From positions 62,001 through 126,000 of the forward strand of contig NZ_JAUSBN010000047.1 in the NCBI RefSeq assembly GCF_030651995.1: a DNA stretch of 64,000 nt. The letters run 5' to 3'. The translations under genes were made by a program, and so were the position numbers. Source of the DNA: Reyranella sp. Its GTDB lineage: Bacteria; Pseudomonadota; Alphaproteobacteria; Reyranellales; Reyranellaceae. Positions 16,602 to 25,225 of the stretch are shown here, piece by piece. The notes under the pieces are model-generated. The model was given only the letters and a program-made list of their open reading frames with translations, did not search any database and was not told where the DNA came from. How positions within the stretch are numbered: position 1 is the stretch's first letter; the number at the start of each line of letters is the position of its first letter.

Positions 16602-17321
16602 ATGCGCCCTTCAGGCCGCGCCCCCGACCAGCTTCGCCCGGTTTCCCTGGAACCCGGCTTTTCCCGTCACGCCGAGGGGTCGTGCCTGGTCAAGTTCGGC
16701 GACACCCACGTCCTCTGCACCGCCTCGGTCGACGAGAAGGTGCCGCCGTGGATGCGCAACAGCGGCAAGGGCTGGGTGACGGCCGAGTACGGCATGCTGC
16801 CGCGCTCGACCCATACCCGCACGGACCGTGAGGCCGCGCGCGGCAAGCAATCGGGCCGCACGCAGGAGATCCAGCGCCTGATCGGCCGCTCGCTGCGCGC
16901 CGTGGTGAACCTGCAGGCCATGGGCGAGCGCCAGATCAACATCGACTGCGACGTGCTGCAGGCCGATGGCGGCACGCGCACCGCCAGCATCACCGGCGCC
17001 TGGGTGGCGCTGCACTATGCCTTTGAGCGCCTGATCAAGGACGGCAAGCTGGCGGTCAACCCGCTCACCGGCACCGTCGCGGCGGTCTCGTGCGGGTTGT
17101 GGGAGGGCACCGCCGTCCTCGATCTCGACTATCCCGAGGATTCCAAGGCCGATGCCGACGCCAACTTCGTGCTGACCGGCACCGGCGGCATCGTCGAAGT
17201 GCAGGGCACGGCCGAGAAGGACCCGTTCACCGAGGCGCAGTTCCACGAACTGCTCACCCTGGCCAAGAAGGGCATCGGCGAACTCGTGGGCCTGCAGAAG
17301 CTGGCCCTCGGGAAGAGCTGA
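16602..17321 (+). CDS. rph: Ribonuclease PH, 239 aa
   Basis: This is a phosphate-dependent 3'-exonuclease that trims tRNA precursors. '[14 protein letters not shown]' and the stretch '[32 protein letters not shown]', with its conserved basic residues, are near-invariant in the family. '[19 protein letters not shown]' is the core phosphorolytic motif. The length is normal. Its stop overlaps the rdgB start by one base (TGATG), and rph-rdgB-hemW form one operon. Confidence 0.97.
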   Translation: MRPSGRAPDQLRPVSLEPGFSRHAEGSCLVKFGDTHVLCTASVDEKVPPWMRNSGKGWVTAEYGMLPRSTHTRTDREAARGKQSGRTQEIQRLIGRSLRAVVNLQAMGERQINIDCDVLQADGGTRTASITGAWVALHYAFERLIKDGKLAVNPLTGTVAAVSCGLWEGTAVLDLDYPEDSKADADANFVLTGTGGIVEVQGTAEKDPFTEAQFHELLTLAKKGIGELVGLQKLALGKS

Positions 17322-17935
17322 TGGCGCGGCGCTTCGCCCTGCCCAGGCTCGTTGTGGCGACCCACAATCGCGGCAAGGCGGGCGAAATCCGCTCCATGCT
17401 GGCCCCGTTCGGCGTCGAGATCGTCTCGGCCGCCGATCTCGGCCTGCCGGCGCCGGACGAGACCGGTACGACCTTCGAGGACAATGCGACCCTGAAGGCG
17501 CTGGCGGCGGCTCGGGCGAGCGGCCTGCCCTCGCTCGCCGACGATTCCGGTCTCAGCGTGCACGCGCTCGATCATCAGCCCGGCGTCTACACGGCCGACT
17601 GGGAAGGCCCGACGCGCGACGCCATGGTCGGCATGCGCCGCATCCAGGACGAATTGGCGGCGCGTCACGTACCGCAGACGGACGTGGCTCGGATCGCGAC
17701 CTTCCATTGCGTGCTGGCGCTGGCCTGGCCCGACGAGCATGTCGAGCTGTTCCACGGCACGCTCGACGGCGCCATCGTCTGGCCGCCGCGCGGCACGGGC
17801 GGTCATGGCTACGATCCCTGCTTCCAGCCGGTCGGCGAGACGCGCACGACGGCGGAGATGTCGGACGCCGAGAAGAACGCCATCAGCCATCGTGGCCGCG
17901 CCTTCCGGATGATGGTCGAGGCCTGCTTCGGATGA
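17321..17935 (+). CDS. rdgB: dITP/XTP pyrophosphatase (HAM1 family), 204 aa
   Basis: This enzyme hydrolyses non-canonical purine nucleoside triphosphates to keep them out of DNA and RNA. 'VVATHNRGKAGEI' is the N-terminal nucleotide loop. 'TFEDNATLKA', 'LADDSGLSVHAL' and 'GTGGHGYDPCF' are the family's conserved blocks, and 'KNAISHRGRAF' is near the C-terminus. The start at ATG 17321 overlaps the rph stop; its own TGA overlaps the hemW start (ATGA). Confidence 0.96.
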   Translation: MARRFALPRLVVATHNRGKAGEIRSMLAPFGVEIVSAADLGLPAPDETGTTFEDNATLKALAAARASGLPSLADDSGLSVHALDHQPGVYTADWEGPTRDAMVGMRRIQDELAARHVPQTDVARIATFHCVLALAWPDEHVELFHGTLDGAIVWPPRGTGGHGYDPCFQPVGETRTTAEMSDAEKNAISHRGRAFRMMVEACFG

Positions 17936-19086
17936 GCCCGGCGCCCCTGGGCGTCTATGTCCACTGGCCCTTCTGCAAGTCGAAGTGCCCCTACTGCGAT
18001 TTCAACAGCCACGTGCGCGAGGGTGTCGAGCAGGCGCGCTGGCGGGCGGCGCTGTTGCGCGAACTCGAACATGCCGCAAGCGAGGCCCCGGACCGGCGGG
18101 TCGAGACGATGTTCTTCGGCGGCGGCACGCCCTCGCTGATGGAACCCGACACCGTCGCCGCCCTGATCGCGCGCACGCGCGCGCTCTGGGACAGCGCGCC
18201 CGGGATCGAGATCACCCTGGAAGCCAACCCGACCTCGGTCGAGGCCAGCCGCTTCGCCGCCCTGGCCGAGGCCGGCGTCAATCGCGTGTCGCTGGGCGTG
18301 CAGGCGCTCGATCCTGCAGCGCTGAAGTTCCTCGGCCGTGAACACTCGGCCGACGAGGCGCTGGAAGCGCTGGCCACGGCGCGACGTCATTTCGCGCGCC
18401 ATTCCTTCGACCTGATCTATGCGCGTCCCGGCCAGACGCCCGAGGCCTGGGCGGAGGAGCTGGAACGCGCGCTCGCGCTGGCCGGCGAGCATCTGTCGCT
18501 CTACCAGCTCACCATCGAGCGCGGGACGCGGTTCTTCACCGACCACGCCCGCGGCACCTTCGTATTGCCCGATGAAGAAGCGTCCGCCGCGATGTTCGAG
18601 CACACGCAGGCGCGGCTGGCCCGGGCCGGCCTGCCGGCCTACGAGATTTCGAACCATGCACGCCCCGGTGCCGCCTGCCGCCATAATTTGATCTACTGGC
18701 GGTATCAGGATTACGTCGGCATCGGGCCCGGCGCCCATGGCCGCTTTGCGGTGGGAGCGACCAAGAAGGCGACCCGCCGGTCGAGCGGACCGGAAGCCTG
18801 GCTCGAGGCCGTTGAGCGCACGGGCCACGGCACGGCGGAAACCTCGTCGGTCGAAGGACGGGACATGGTGGAGGAGGCATTGATGATGGGACTGAGGCTG
18901 GCCGACGGCATCGACCGCGCCACCTTTGCCTCCGTCACGGGTGTCGACCCGGTCGAAGCGATCGACGCGGCGCGGCTCGAACCGCTGGTCCGCGCGGGCT
19001 TCCTCGAGGTCGACGCCACTCATCTGCGCGCGACCGCCGAGGGGCGGCAGCGGCTCAACGCGCTGCTGGAGCGGCTGGTCGCATGA
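17932..19086 (+). CDS. hemW: Radical SAM heme chaperone HemW, 384 aa
   Basis: 'CKSKCPYCDFN' near residue 17 gives the CX3CX2C cluster site. It is followed by 'FFGGGTPSLMEPD', 'EANPTSVE' and 'NRVSLGVQALD', all typical of HemW (formerly called oxygen-independent coproporphyrinogen oxidase-like). Absence of the extra N-terminal part of HemN and the position directly after rdgB support HemW rather than HemN. The protein delivers heme to target proteins and is cytoplasmic or peripheral to the membrane. Start and stop overlap both neighbours by ATGA. Confidence 0.94.
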   Translation: MSPAPLGVYVHWPFCKSKCPYCDFNSHVREGVEQARWRAALLRELEHAASEAPDRRVETMFFGGGTPSLMEPDTVAALIARTRALWDSAPGIEITLEANPTSVEASRFAALAEAGVNRVSLGVQALDPAALKFLGREHSADEALEALATARRHFARHSFDLIYARPGQTPEAWAEELERALALAGEHLSLYQLTIERGTRFFTDHARGTFVLPDEEASAAMFEHTQARLARAGLPAYEISNHARPGAACRHNLIYWRYQDYVGIGPGAHGRFAVGATKKATRRSSGPEAWLEAVERTGHGTAETSSVEGRDMVEEALMMGLRLADGIDRATFASVTGVDPVEAIDAARLEPLVRAGFLEVDATHLRATAEGRQRLNALLERLVA

Positions 19087-19961
19087 GGCTGCTGCTCGGT
19101 CTCCTCGCACTGCTGGCGATGACGGGCGTCGCATCGGCCCAGCAGCAACAACCGCCGGCCCAGCCCCCGCAGAAGCCGCCGGCGAAGCCGGCACCGGCCG
19201 CCAAACCCGCCGCGACAGCGCCGGCCGCCAAGCCGGGGCCGAAGTCGCCGTTCACACCGCCCGCCTTCAAGATCACCATCGCCACCGAGGGTGCCTTCCC
19301 GCCCTTCAACTATCTCGACCGCAAGGGCCTGCCGGCCGGCTTCGAGATGGAGCTGGCGCAGGAAGCCTGCCAGCGCATCAAGGCGGAGTGCGAGTTCGTC
19401 GCGCTCAAGTGGGACGAGCTGATCCCCGGCCTGCTGGACAAGAAGTTCGACATCATCATGTCGTCGATGGAAGTGACGCGCGAACGGCGCCAGCGCATGG
19501 GCCTGTCGCGCCGCTACTACCTGTCGCCCGGCGCCTTCATCGCGCCCAAGGGCGCGCCTTATGACGGGCCGCCGTCGCTTCTGCGCAACAAGCGCATCGG
19601 CATCCAGAAGGATTCGATGCATGCCGACTGGGCCGACAAGAGCTTCCGCCGCTCCGCCCAGCTCAAACGCTATCCCTCGGTCGCCGCGGCGCTGACCGCC
19701 CTGGCCAACGACGAGATCGACGCGGTGTTCGGCGACAAGGCGCAACTCTGGCTGTGGAGCCGCAAGCCGGAAGGCAGTTGCTGCGAGCTGGTCGGCCAGG
19801 ACATCAAGGACACCCAGACGCTCGGCGTCGGCGTCGCCGCGGGCCTGCGCAAGGAAGACGCCAAGCTCCGCGAGGCGCTCAACAAGGCGTTCGGCGAGAT
19901 GATGGCCGACGGCACCTACAAGAAGATCAGCGAGAAGTATTTCCCGTTCGCGCTGAATTGA
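19083..19961 (+). CDS. Family 3 extracellular solute-binding protein, 292 aa
   Basis: A signal peptide (MRLLLGLLALLAMTGVASAQ) is followed by a ~35-residue Pro/Ala/Lys linker and a periplasmic binding domain ('FKITIATEGAFPPFNYLDRKGLPAGFEMELA', shown here only in part: TEGAFPPFNY, GFEMELAQEAC). The family binds amino acids or similar small polar ligands for ABC importers. No permease or ATPase gene lies nearby. The start overlaps the hemW stop, so expression is tied to that operon, which is an odd partner. The ligand is unknown. Confidence 0.88.
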   Translation: MRLLLGLLALLAMTGVASAQQQQPPAQPPQKPPAKPAPAAKPAATAPAAKPGPKSPFTPPAFKITIATEGAFPPFNYLDRKGLPAGFEMELAQEACQRIKAECEFVALKWDELIPGLLDKKFDIIMSSMEVTRERRQRMGLSRRYYLSPGAFIAPKGAPYDGPPSLLRNKRIGIQKDSMHADWADKSFRRSAQLKRYPSVAAALTALANDEIDAVFGDKAQLWLWSRKPEGSCCELVGQDIKDTQTLGVGVAAGLRKEDAKLREALNKAFGEMMADGTYKKISEKYFPFALN

Positions 19962-19991
19962 AGTCTTTCCGCTTCAAGTCGACCCGCACCC

Positions 19992-20102
19992 CCTCATCCT
20001 GAGGAGCGGCCGCGGGCCGCGTCTCGAAGGATGGGCAACGGACGCGGTGCTTGTGCCCATGCTTCGAGACGCGCTCTTGAGGAGCGCTCCTCAGCATGAG
20101 GT
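19992..20102. repeat. Palindromic intergenic repeat, family A, copy 1
   Basis: Arms start 'cctcatcctgaggagc' and end 'gctcctcagcatgagg', with inner 'gtctcgaaggatggg' facing 'cccatgcttcgagac'. It lies between the solute-binding protein gene and the convergent GntR gene. A second copy is at 62274-62385. Together with the next element it fills most of the 294 bp gap at 19962-20255; nothing else is visible there. Confidence 0.85.
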
Positions 20103-20160
20103 GGGTGGTGGTGATTCGATCGGACTCGGAAAGACTCTAGCACACACACCGCCTACTCGG

Positions 20161-20246
20161 GTCATCCTGAGCGCAGCGAAGGATCTCACGCCGGAAACGG
20201 AGTCATCTGGTCGCTCTGCGAGGTCCTTCGCGGCGCTCAGGACGAC
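20161..20246. repeat. Palindromic intergenic repeat, family B
   Basis: The left arm is 'gtcatcctgagcgcagcgaa' with 'ggatct'; the right arm 'aggtccttcg ... gcgctcaggacgac' is its near complement. The right-arm sequence recurs in the mosaic element at 13770-13879. Confidence 0.8.
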
Positions 20247-20255
20247 AACACGACT

Positions 20256-20915
20256 CTAAGCCGCGTTGATCGCGGCGAAGGCTTCGAAGGCGTCCTCCAC
20301 CAGACTCACGTGATGGATCATGGCGGCGTGGGCGCCGGCGGCGTCGCCGGAGACGATCGCGCGGACGACGGCGTCGTGTTCCTGGTTGGAGCGCAGCAGG
20401 CGGCCGTCCATCCGGAACTGGGCACGTCGGAAGGGACCGACGCGCCGGCGCAGGTTCATCGCATACTCGGCCAGCGGCGCATTGTGGGCGCCGGCATAGA
20501 TCGCCGAATGGAAGGCGACGTTGGCGTCGGAGTAGGCTTCGGTCTCGCCCGCCGCCGCCAGCGCCATCATCGCTTCGTGCCGCGCCTGCAGACGCCGTCG
20601 CTCGATCGGCGTCATGCTCATCGCCGCGAGCCGGGCGCAGGTCGCTTCCATCTCGGCCATGGCCACGAACAGACTCTCGATCTCCTCGGGCGTCGCCTTC
20701 GAAACGATCGCGCCCTTGCGCGGGCGCATGTCGATCAGGCCGCTCATCGCCAGCTGGCGCAGCGCCTCGCGGACCGGGGTGCGCGACACGCCATGCTGCT
20801 CGGCGAGGCCCACCTCATCGAGGCGTTCGCCGGGCGGCAACTTGCCGTTGAGGATGCCGTCGGCGATCGCCGCGGCGAGCTTGTCGGCCAGGGTCGGGTT
20901 GGTGTCGCTGCGCAT
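20256..20915 (-). CDS. GntR family transcriptional regulator with FCD domain, 219 aa
   Basis: The N-terminal winged helix reads 'LPPGERLDEVGLAEQHGVSRTPVREALRQL', the signature of FadR-type GntR proteins (seen as GERLDEVGLAEQHG and SRTPVREALRQL). The C-terminal FCD domain has 'ANVAFHSAIYAGAHN' and 'EHDAVVRAIVSGD', whose His and Asp residues usually bind a metal and ligand. The start is uncertain: ATG 20915, ATG 20927 and GTG 20957 are all possible and none has a good ribosome-binding site. It is divergent from the BMP transporter operon and two TTGCATACAA sites lie between them, so it probably controls that operon and itself. Confidence 0.88.
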   Translation of the reverse strand: MRSDTNPTLADKLAAAIADGILNGKLPPGERLDEVGLAEQHGVSRTPVREALRQLAMSGLIDMRPRKGAIVSKATPEEIESLFVAMAEMEATCARLAAMSMTPIERRRLQARHEAMMALAAAGETEAYSDANVAFHSAIYAGAHNAPLAEYAMNLRRRVGPFRRAQFRMDGRLLRSNQEHDAVVRAIVSGDAAGAHAAMIHHVSLVEDAFEAFAAINAA

Positions 20916-20921
20916 GCCGAC

Positions 20922-20931
20922 TTGCATACAA
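20922..20931. promoter_or_regulatory. Putative GntR operator, copy 1 (TTGCATACAA)
   Basis: This 10-mer sits at the start of the GntR gene and is flanked as cTTGCATACAAg, an imperfect inverted repeat. The identical 10-mer recurs 71 bp away. Spacing and symmetry fit FadR-type operators; autoregulation is inferred. Confidence 0.55.
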
Positions 20932-20992
20932 GATGGATGCCAAGGCCGATAGTGCACTCAACCATGCCCAAAAAGAATGCAGTAGGATGAAA

Positions 20993-21002
20993 TTGCATAC
21001 AA
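20993..21002. promoter_or_regulatory. Putative GntR operator, copy 2 (TTGCATACAA)
   Basis: This is an exact second copy, flanked as aTTGCATACAAt, in the gap between the GntR gene and the BMP substrate-binding gene. It lies about 130 bp upstream of the latter's start and is placed to control the transporter operon. Confidence 0.55.
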
Positions 21003-21129
21003 TTACGCCCGGGGAACCGCCGCTTCTTCGCGGATTCACCCGCATTTGGCGCCTCCCGGGCGTGGCACACCGCTTGCTGTCCTCCTCTCAGGCCACGACG
21101 GCCGCATAAGCGATCGAGGGGGACGTTCG

Positions 21130-22242
21130 ATGATCGACAAGTTCAATATCGGCCGGCGGGCACTTCTGGGCGGCGCGGCCAGTGCGGCCGCTCTCGGTCT
21201 CGCGGGCGGCGCCCAGGCACAGAAGCCGCTGGTGGTGGGCTTCATCTATGTCGGCCCGCGCGACGACTACGGCTACAACCAGGCCCATGCCGAGGCCGCT
21301 TCCGTCCTGAAGAAGATGGCCGGCGTGAAGGTCGTCGAGGAAGAGAAGGTGCCGGAAACCGTCGCCGTCGAGAAATCGATGGAGAGCATGATCAACCTCG
21401 ACGGCGCCACCCTGCTGTTCCCGACCTCGTTCGGCTACTTCGATCCGCACATGCTGCGCATGGCGGCCAAGTACCCGAAGGTCCAGTTCCGCCACTGCGG
21501 CGGCCTGTGGAACCAGGCCAAGAACCCGATGAACACCGGCAGCTACTACGGCTACATCGACGAGGCCCAGTATCTCGCCGGCATCGTCGCCGGCATGACC
21601 ACCAAGAGCGGCAAGCTGGGCTTCGTCGCCGCCAAGCCGATCCCCCAGGTCCTGCGCAACATCAACGCCTTCACCCTGGGCGCGCGATCGGTGAACCCGA
21701 AAGCCACCACCCAGGTGATCTTCACCGGCGACTGGTCGCTTCCGGTCAAGGAGGCCGAGGCCACCAACTCGATGATCGCGCAGGGCGTCGACGTCGTGAC
21801 CTGCCATGTCGACAGCCCGAAGGTCGTGATCGAGACCGCGGAGCGCGCCGGCATCTTCACCAGCGGCTACCACACCAACCAGGCGAAGCTCGCACCCAAG
21901 GGCTACCTCACCGGCGCCGAGTGGCAGTGGGAGAAGATCTACGTCGACTTCGTCGAGACGATGAAGAAGGGCGGCGTGCCGGGCAACTTCGTGCGCGGCG
22001 GCCTAAAGGAAGGCTACGTCAAGACGTCGCCCTTCGGTCCTGCCGTATCGGATGCCGCCAAGGCCAAGGTCGAGGAGACGCGGAAGGGCATCGTCGACGG
22101 CAGCTTCGCGATCTTCAAGGGTCCGCTGAAGGACAACAAGGGCAACACCATCATCGCTGGCGGCACGACCTACACCCAGACCGAGCCCGTGCTCGAAGGC
22201 ATGAACTACCTGGTCGAAGGCGTTCTGGGCGCGACGTCGTAA
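21130..22242 (+). CDS. BMP family ABC transporter substrate-binding protein, 370 aa
   Basis: The ATG at 21130 follows a GAGGGGGA ribosome-binding site. The N-terminus 'FNIGRRALLGGAASAAALGLAGGAQA' (RR at residues 9-10, cleavage after AQA) looks like a Tat signal. The mature protein starts 'KPLVVGFIYVGPRDDYGYN', typical of the BMP/PnrA-like group that binds nucleosides or related N-containing ligands. 'RHCGGLWNQ' and 'SYYGYIDEAQYLAGIVAG' are also family stretches. It heads the importer operon with two permeases and a two-domain ATPase. The ligand is unknown; the linked biuret-hydrolase-like enzyme hints at a urea-type nitrogen compound. Confidence 0.9.
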   Translation: MIDKFNIGRRALLGGAASAAALGLAGGAQAQKPLVVGFIYVGPRDDYGYNQAHAEAASVLKKMAGVKVVEEEKVPETVAVEKSMESMINLDGATLLFPTSFGYFDPHMLRMAAKYPKVQFRHCGGLWNQAKNPMNTGSYYGYIDEAQYLAGIVAGMTTKSGKLGFVAAKPIPQVLRNINAFTLGARSVNPKATTQVIFTGDWSLPVKEAEATNSMIAQGVDVVTCHVDSPKVVIETAERAGIFTSGYHTNQAKLAPKGYLTGAEWQWEKIYVDFVETMKKGGVPGNFVRGGLKEGYVKTSPFGPAVSDAAKAKVEETRKGIVDGSFAIFKGPLKDNKGNTIIAGGTTYTQTEPVLEGMNYLVEGVLGATS

Positions 22243-22548
22243 GGACGCCGCGCGCACGCATGAGACGAGCAACTCTTCTCCTCCCCCGTCTCACGCAGGG
22301 CAATCGCATATGAAAGTTTCCGTCGTCTCGACCGGAGCGCGCAGCGCGGAGTGGAGAGACCTTCTTTCCACCATTAGCCGTCAAATGGAGGAAAGAAGGT
22401 CTCTCCACTCCGCTGCGCTCCGGTCGAGACGACGGGGAGTTTGGGCAAATTCGATATCCCTACCGTCTGACGGGGGAGGAAGGGGAGAGCGGCCGGCTCC
22501 TCTTGGTTGGCCGATTCATCTCGCTTCGCTCCAGGGGCTGGCATAGGC
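22243..22548 (+). other. 306 bp gap inside the importer operon, mostly repeat
   Basis: It separates the substrate-binding gene from the first permease. It contains the long family D hairpin (22321-22434) and otherwise no gene I can support. A hairpin here could lower read-through and so favour high expression of the binding protein relative to the membrane genes; that is inference. Confidence 0.6.
22321..22434. repeat. Palindromic intergenic repeat, family D
   Basis: This is a long, nearly perfect inverted repeat: 'cgtcgtctcgaccggagcgc', then 'ggagtggagagaccttctttcc', facing 'gagaaaggaagg...' complement arms ending 'ctccggtcgagacgacg'. Stem arms are about 50 bases. Its left half is shared with the mosaic element at 13770-13879. 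Confidence 0.85.
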
Positions 22549-23604
22549 ATGGGCACCGCCCTCGAACGCATCGCCGTCTCGGCGCTGGCCTTGCTCGCGT
22601 CGGCGGTGATCTTCGGCCTGCTGCTGATCTTCTATGCGGGCGTCGATCCGTTCGAGGCCTATGCGCTCATGTACCAGGGGGCGTTCGGCAGCTGGTTCTC
22701 CTTCCAGAACACGCTCACGCGCGCGGCGCCGCTGATCCTGACGGCGCTGTGCACGGCGCTGCCGGCACGGCTCGGACTGATCATCATCGGCAATGAGGGC
22801 GCGCTGGTGCTGGGCGGCGTCGCGGCCGCGGCCGCCGGCGTCGCCGTCGCGGCCTCCGGGCCACTGGTGACCCATCTCGCCATGGCGGCGGCGGCGATGA
22901 TCGCCGGCGGCGCCTGGATCGCGCTGGCGGGCGGCCTGCGCCAGTATCGCGGCGTCAACGAAACAATCTCCAGCCTGCTGCTGACCTATATCGCCATCGC
23001 CCTGATGAACCATTTCGTCGAGGGCCCGCTGCGCGACCCATCGAGCCTCAACAAGCCCTCGACCCATCCGATCGGCGACGCCAACATGCTGGGCACGATC
23101 GGCGGCAGCGACGTCCATTGGGGCCTGGCGCTCGGCATCGTGGCCTGCCTGCTCTGCTATGGCGTCCAGCGCTTCACGACCTTCGGCTTCGCCATGCAGG
23201 TGATCGGCGGCAACCCGAAGACCGCGCGCATGATGGGCCTGAACGTCGGGCGTTACGTGCTGGTCGCCTGCGCCGCCGGCGGCGCGGCGGCGGGGCTCGC
23301 CGGCATGGTCGAGGTGGCGGCGGTGCACGGCAAGGCCAACGCCTCGCTGGCCGTCGGCTACGGCTTCACCGGCATCCTGGTTTCCTTCCTCGCCCGCCAT
23401 CATCCGCTGGCGATCATTCCCGTCGCCATCTTGATGGGCGGCATCGGCGCCAGCGGCGGCCTGCTGCAGCGCCGGCTCGACCTGCCGGACGCGGCGGTGG
23501 TGGTCCTGCAGGGCATCATCTTCGTCTGCATCCTGGCCAGCGAAACCTTGTACGGCCGCTCGTGGACCTGGCTGTGGCGCTTCCGCGCGGTGGAGGGACG
23601 CTGA
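22549..23604 (+). CDS. ABC transporter permease (BMP/nucleoside-type, first), 351 aa
   Basis: This is a polytopic inner-membrane protein of the BPD_transp_2 type. 'NTLTRAAPLILTALCTALPARLGLIIIGNEGAL' (seen in pieces: TRAAPLILTALCTALPAR, IGNEGALVLGG) and 'NETISSLLLTYIA' are typical of the larger permease (YufP/NupB-like) in BMP systems. 'GGNPKTARMMGLN' is the cytoplasmic loop that contacts the ATPase. The ATG at 22549 is chosen over an in-frame TTG at 22507. It ends 2 bp before the second permease. Confidence 0.9.
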   Translation: MGTALERIAVSALALLASAVIFGLLLIFYAGVDPFEAYALMYQGAFGSWFSFQNTLTRAAPLILTALCTALPARLGLIIIGNEGALVLGGVAAAAAGVAVAASGPLVTHLAMAAAAMIAGGAWIALAGGLRQYRGVNETISSLLLTYIAIALMNHFVEGPLRDPSSLNKPSTHPIGDANMLGTIGGSDVHWGLALGIVACLLCYGVQRFTTFGFAMQVIGGNPKTARMMGLNVGRYVLVACAAGGAAAGLAGMVEVAAVHGKANASLAVGYGFTGILVSFLARHHPLAIIPVAILMGGIGASGGLLQRRLDLPDAAVVVLQGIIFVCILASETLYGRSWTWLWRFRAVEGR

Positions 23605-23606
23605 GC

Positions 23607-24533
23607 ATGGACGGCAGCGACATCGGTCTGTGGGGCGTGCCGTTGGCCATGCTGGCGGGTGCCATCCGCGTCAGCACGCCCTTCATCTTCGTGAGCCTCG
23701 GCGAATGCCTGACCGAGCGCAGCGGCCGCATCAACCTCGGCCTCGAAGGCACCCTGATGATGGGGGCAATGAGCGCCTACGGCACGGCGCTGCTGAGCGG
23801 CTCGCCCTGGCTCGGCGTGCTGGTGGCGGCCGGCGTCGGCCTGATGCTGGGCGCGCTGCACGCCGCCCTCTGCCAGCTGCCCCGGGTCAATGACATCGCG
23901 ACCGGCATCGGCCTGATGCTGTTCGGCACCGGCCTCGCCTTCTTCCTGGGCAAGCCCTACATCCAGCCCAAGGCCCCGAACCTCGGCGCGCTCGATCTCG
24001 GCGGCTGGAGCAGCATCCCGCAGGTGCAGCAGGCGCTGCAGGTCAATCCGCTGTTCATCGTCGGCATCGTGCTCGCCTTCGCGCTGGCCTGGGCGCTGAA
24101 GAACACGCGCTGGGGCCTGATCGTCCGTCTCGCGGGCGAGAGCGTCGACGCGGCCCTGGCGATCGGCGCCTCGGTGGCACGGGTACGGCTGCTGGCAACG
24201 GCGGTCGGCGGGGCCTTCGCGGGCATCGGCGGCGCCTTCCTGTCGCTCTATTATCCCGGCAGCTGGAACGAAGGCCTGTCGAGCGGCCAGGGCCTGATGG
24301 CGGTGGCGCTGGTGATCTTCGCGCGCTGGGACCCGATCCGCTGCCTGTGGGCCTCGCTGCTGTTCGGCGCGGCCGGCGCGATCAGCCCGGCCCTGCAGTC
24401 GGTTGGCGTGACCCAGGGTTACTACCTGTTCAGCGCCGCGCCCTACGTCCTCACCCTCGCCCTGATGATCGCCACCTGTTCGCCCGCCCGCAGCCTGCGC
24501 GGCGCGCCGGCTGAACTGGGCGCGGTCAAGTAG
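23607..24533 (+). CDS. ABC transporter permease (BMP/nucleoside-type, second), 308 aa
   Basis: The smaller partner permease (YufQ/NupC-like). '[28 protein letters not shown]' (in part: [14 protein letters not shown]) is the characteristic N-terminal block, followed by about eight hydrophobic helices. '[21 protein letters not shown]' is the ATPase-coupling loop. It sits between the first permease and the biuret-hydrolase-like gene, 8 bp from the latter. Confidence 0.9.
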   Translation: MDGSDIGLWGVPLAMLAGAIRVSTPFIFVSLGECLTERSGRINLGLEGTLMMGAMSAYGTALLSGSPWLGVLVAAGVGLMLGALHAALCQLPRVNDIATGIGLMLFGTGLAFFLGKPYIQPKAPNLGALDLGGWSSIPQVQQALQVNPLFIVGIVLAFALAWALKNTRWGLIVRLAGESVDAALAIGASVARVRLLATAVGGAFAGIGGAFLSLYYPGSWNEGLSSGQGLMAVALVIFARWDPIRCLWASLLFGAAGAISPALQSVGVTQGYYLFSAAPYVLTLALMIATCSPARSLRGAPAELGAVK

Positions 24534-24541
24534 GAGCCGTC

Positions 24542-25225
24542 ATGAGCAAGACCCATATCGACTCCCGTCCTTATGCCTGGCCGTGGAACGGCGCGCTGCG
24601 CGCCGACAACACCGCGCTGGTCATCATCGACATGCAGACCGACTTCTGCGGCGTCGGCGGCTATGTCGACAAGATGGGCTACGACCTGTCGCTGACGCGT
24701 GCCCCCATCGAGCCGATCCAGAAGCTGCTCGCGGCCGCGCGCAAGGCCGGCTGGACCGTGATCCATACCCGCGAAGGGCATCGGCCCGATCTCTCCGACC
24801 TGCCGCCCAACAAGCGCTGGCGCTCGCGGCAGATCGGCGCCGGCATCGGCGACCCGGGCCCGTGCGGGCGCATCCTGGTGCGCGGCGAGCCGGGCTGGGA
24901 GATCATCCCCGATCTCGCACCGATCGCCGGCGAGCCGATCATCGACAAGCCGGGCAAGGGCTCGTTCTGCGCCACCGACCTCGAGCTGATGCTGCGCACG
25001 CGCGGCATCGACAATCTGGTGCTGACCGGGATCACCACCGATGTCTGCGTCCACACCACGATGCGCGAGGCCAACGATCGCGGCTTCGAATGCCTGATCG
25101 TGGAGGACTGCACCGGTGCCACCGATCGGGGCAATCACGAGGCGGCGCTGAAGATGGTCGAGATGCAGGGCGGCGTGTTCGGCGCCGTCGCCAACTCGGC
25201 GGCAATCCTGAAGGCGTTGGCGTGA
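24542..25225 (+). CDS. biuH: Isochorismatase-fold cysteine hydrolase, biuret hydrolase-like, 227 aa
   Basis: The catalytic triad is D30 ('VIIDMQTDF'), K136 ('[10 protein letters not shown]') and C169 ('TTDVCVHTT'). As I remember the Rhizobium leguminosarum biuret hydrolase numbering (Asp36, Lys142, Cys175, Gln215), all four positions, including Q209 here ('EMQGGVFG'), differ by exactly six, which supports the assignment. The reaction would be biuret + water to allophanate + ammonia. The gene lies within the BMP importer operon, 8 bp after a permease, and overlaps the ATPase start (GTGA). No allophanate hydrolase is in the window. A related amidase specificity is possible. Confidence 0.72.
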   Translation: MSKTHIDSRPYAWPWNGALRADNTALVIIDMQTDFCGVGGYVDKMGYDLSLTRAPIEPIQKLLAAARKAGWTVIHTREGHRPDLSDLPPNKRWRSRQIGAGIGDPGPCGRILVRGEPGWEIIPDLAPIAGEPIIDKPGKGSFCATDLELMLRTRGIDNLVLTGITTDVCVHTTMREANDRGFECLIVEDCTGATDRGNHEAALKMVEMQGGVFGAVANSAAILKALA

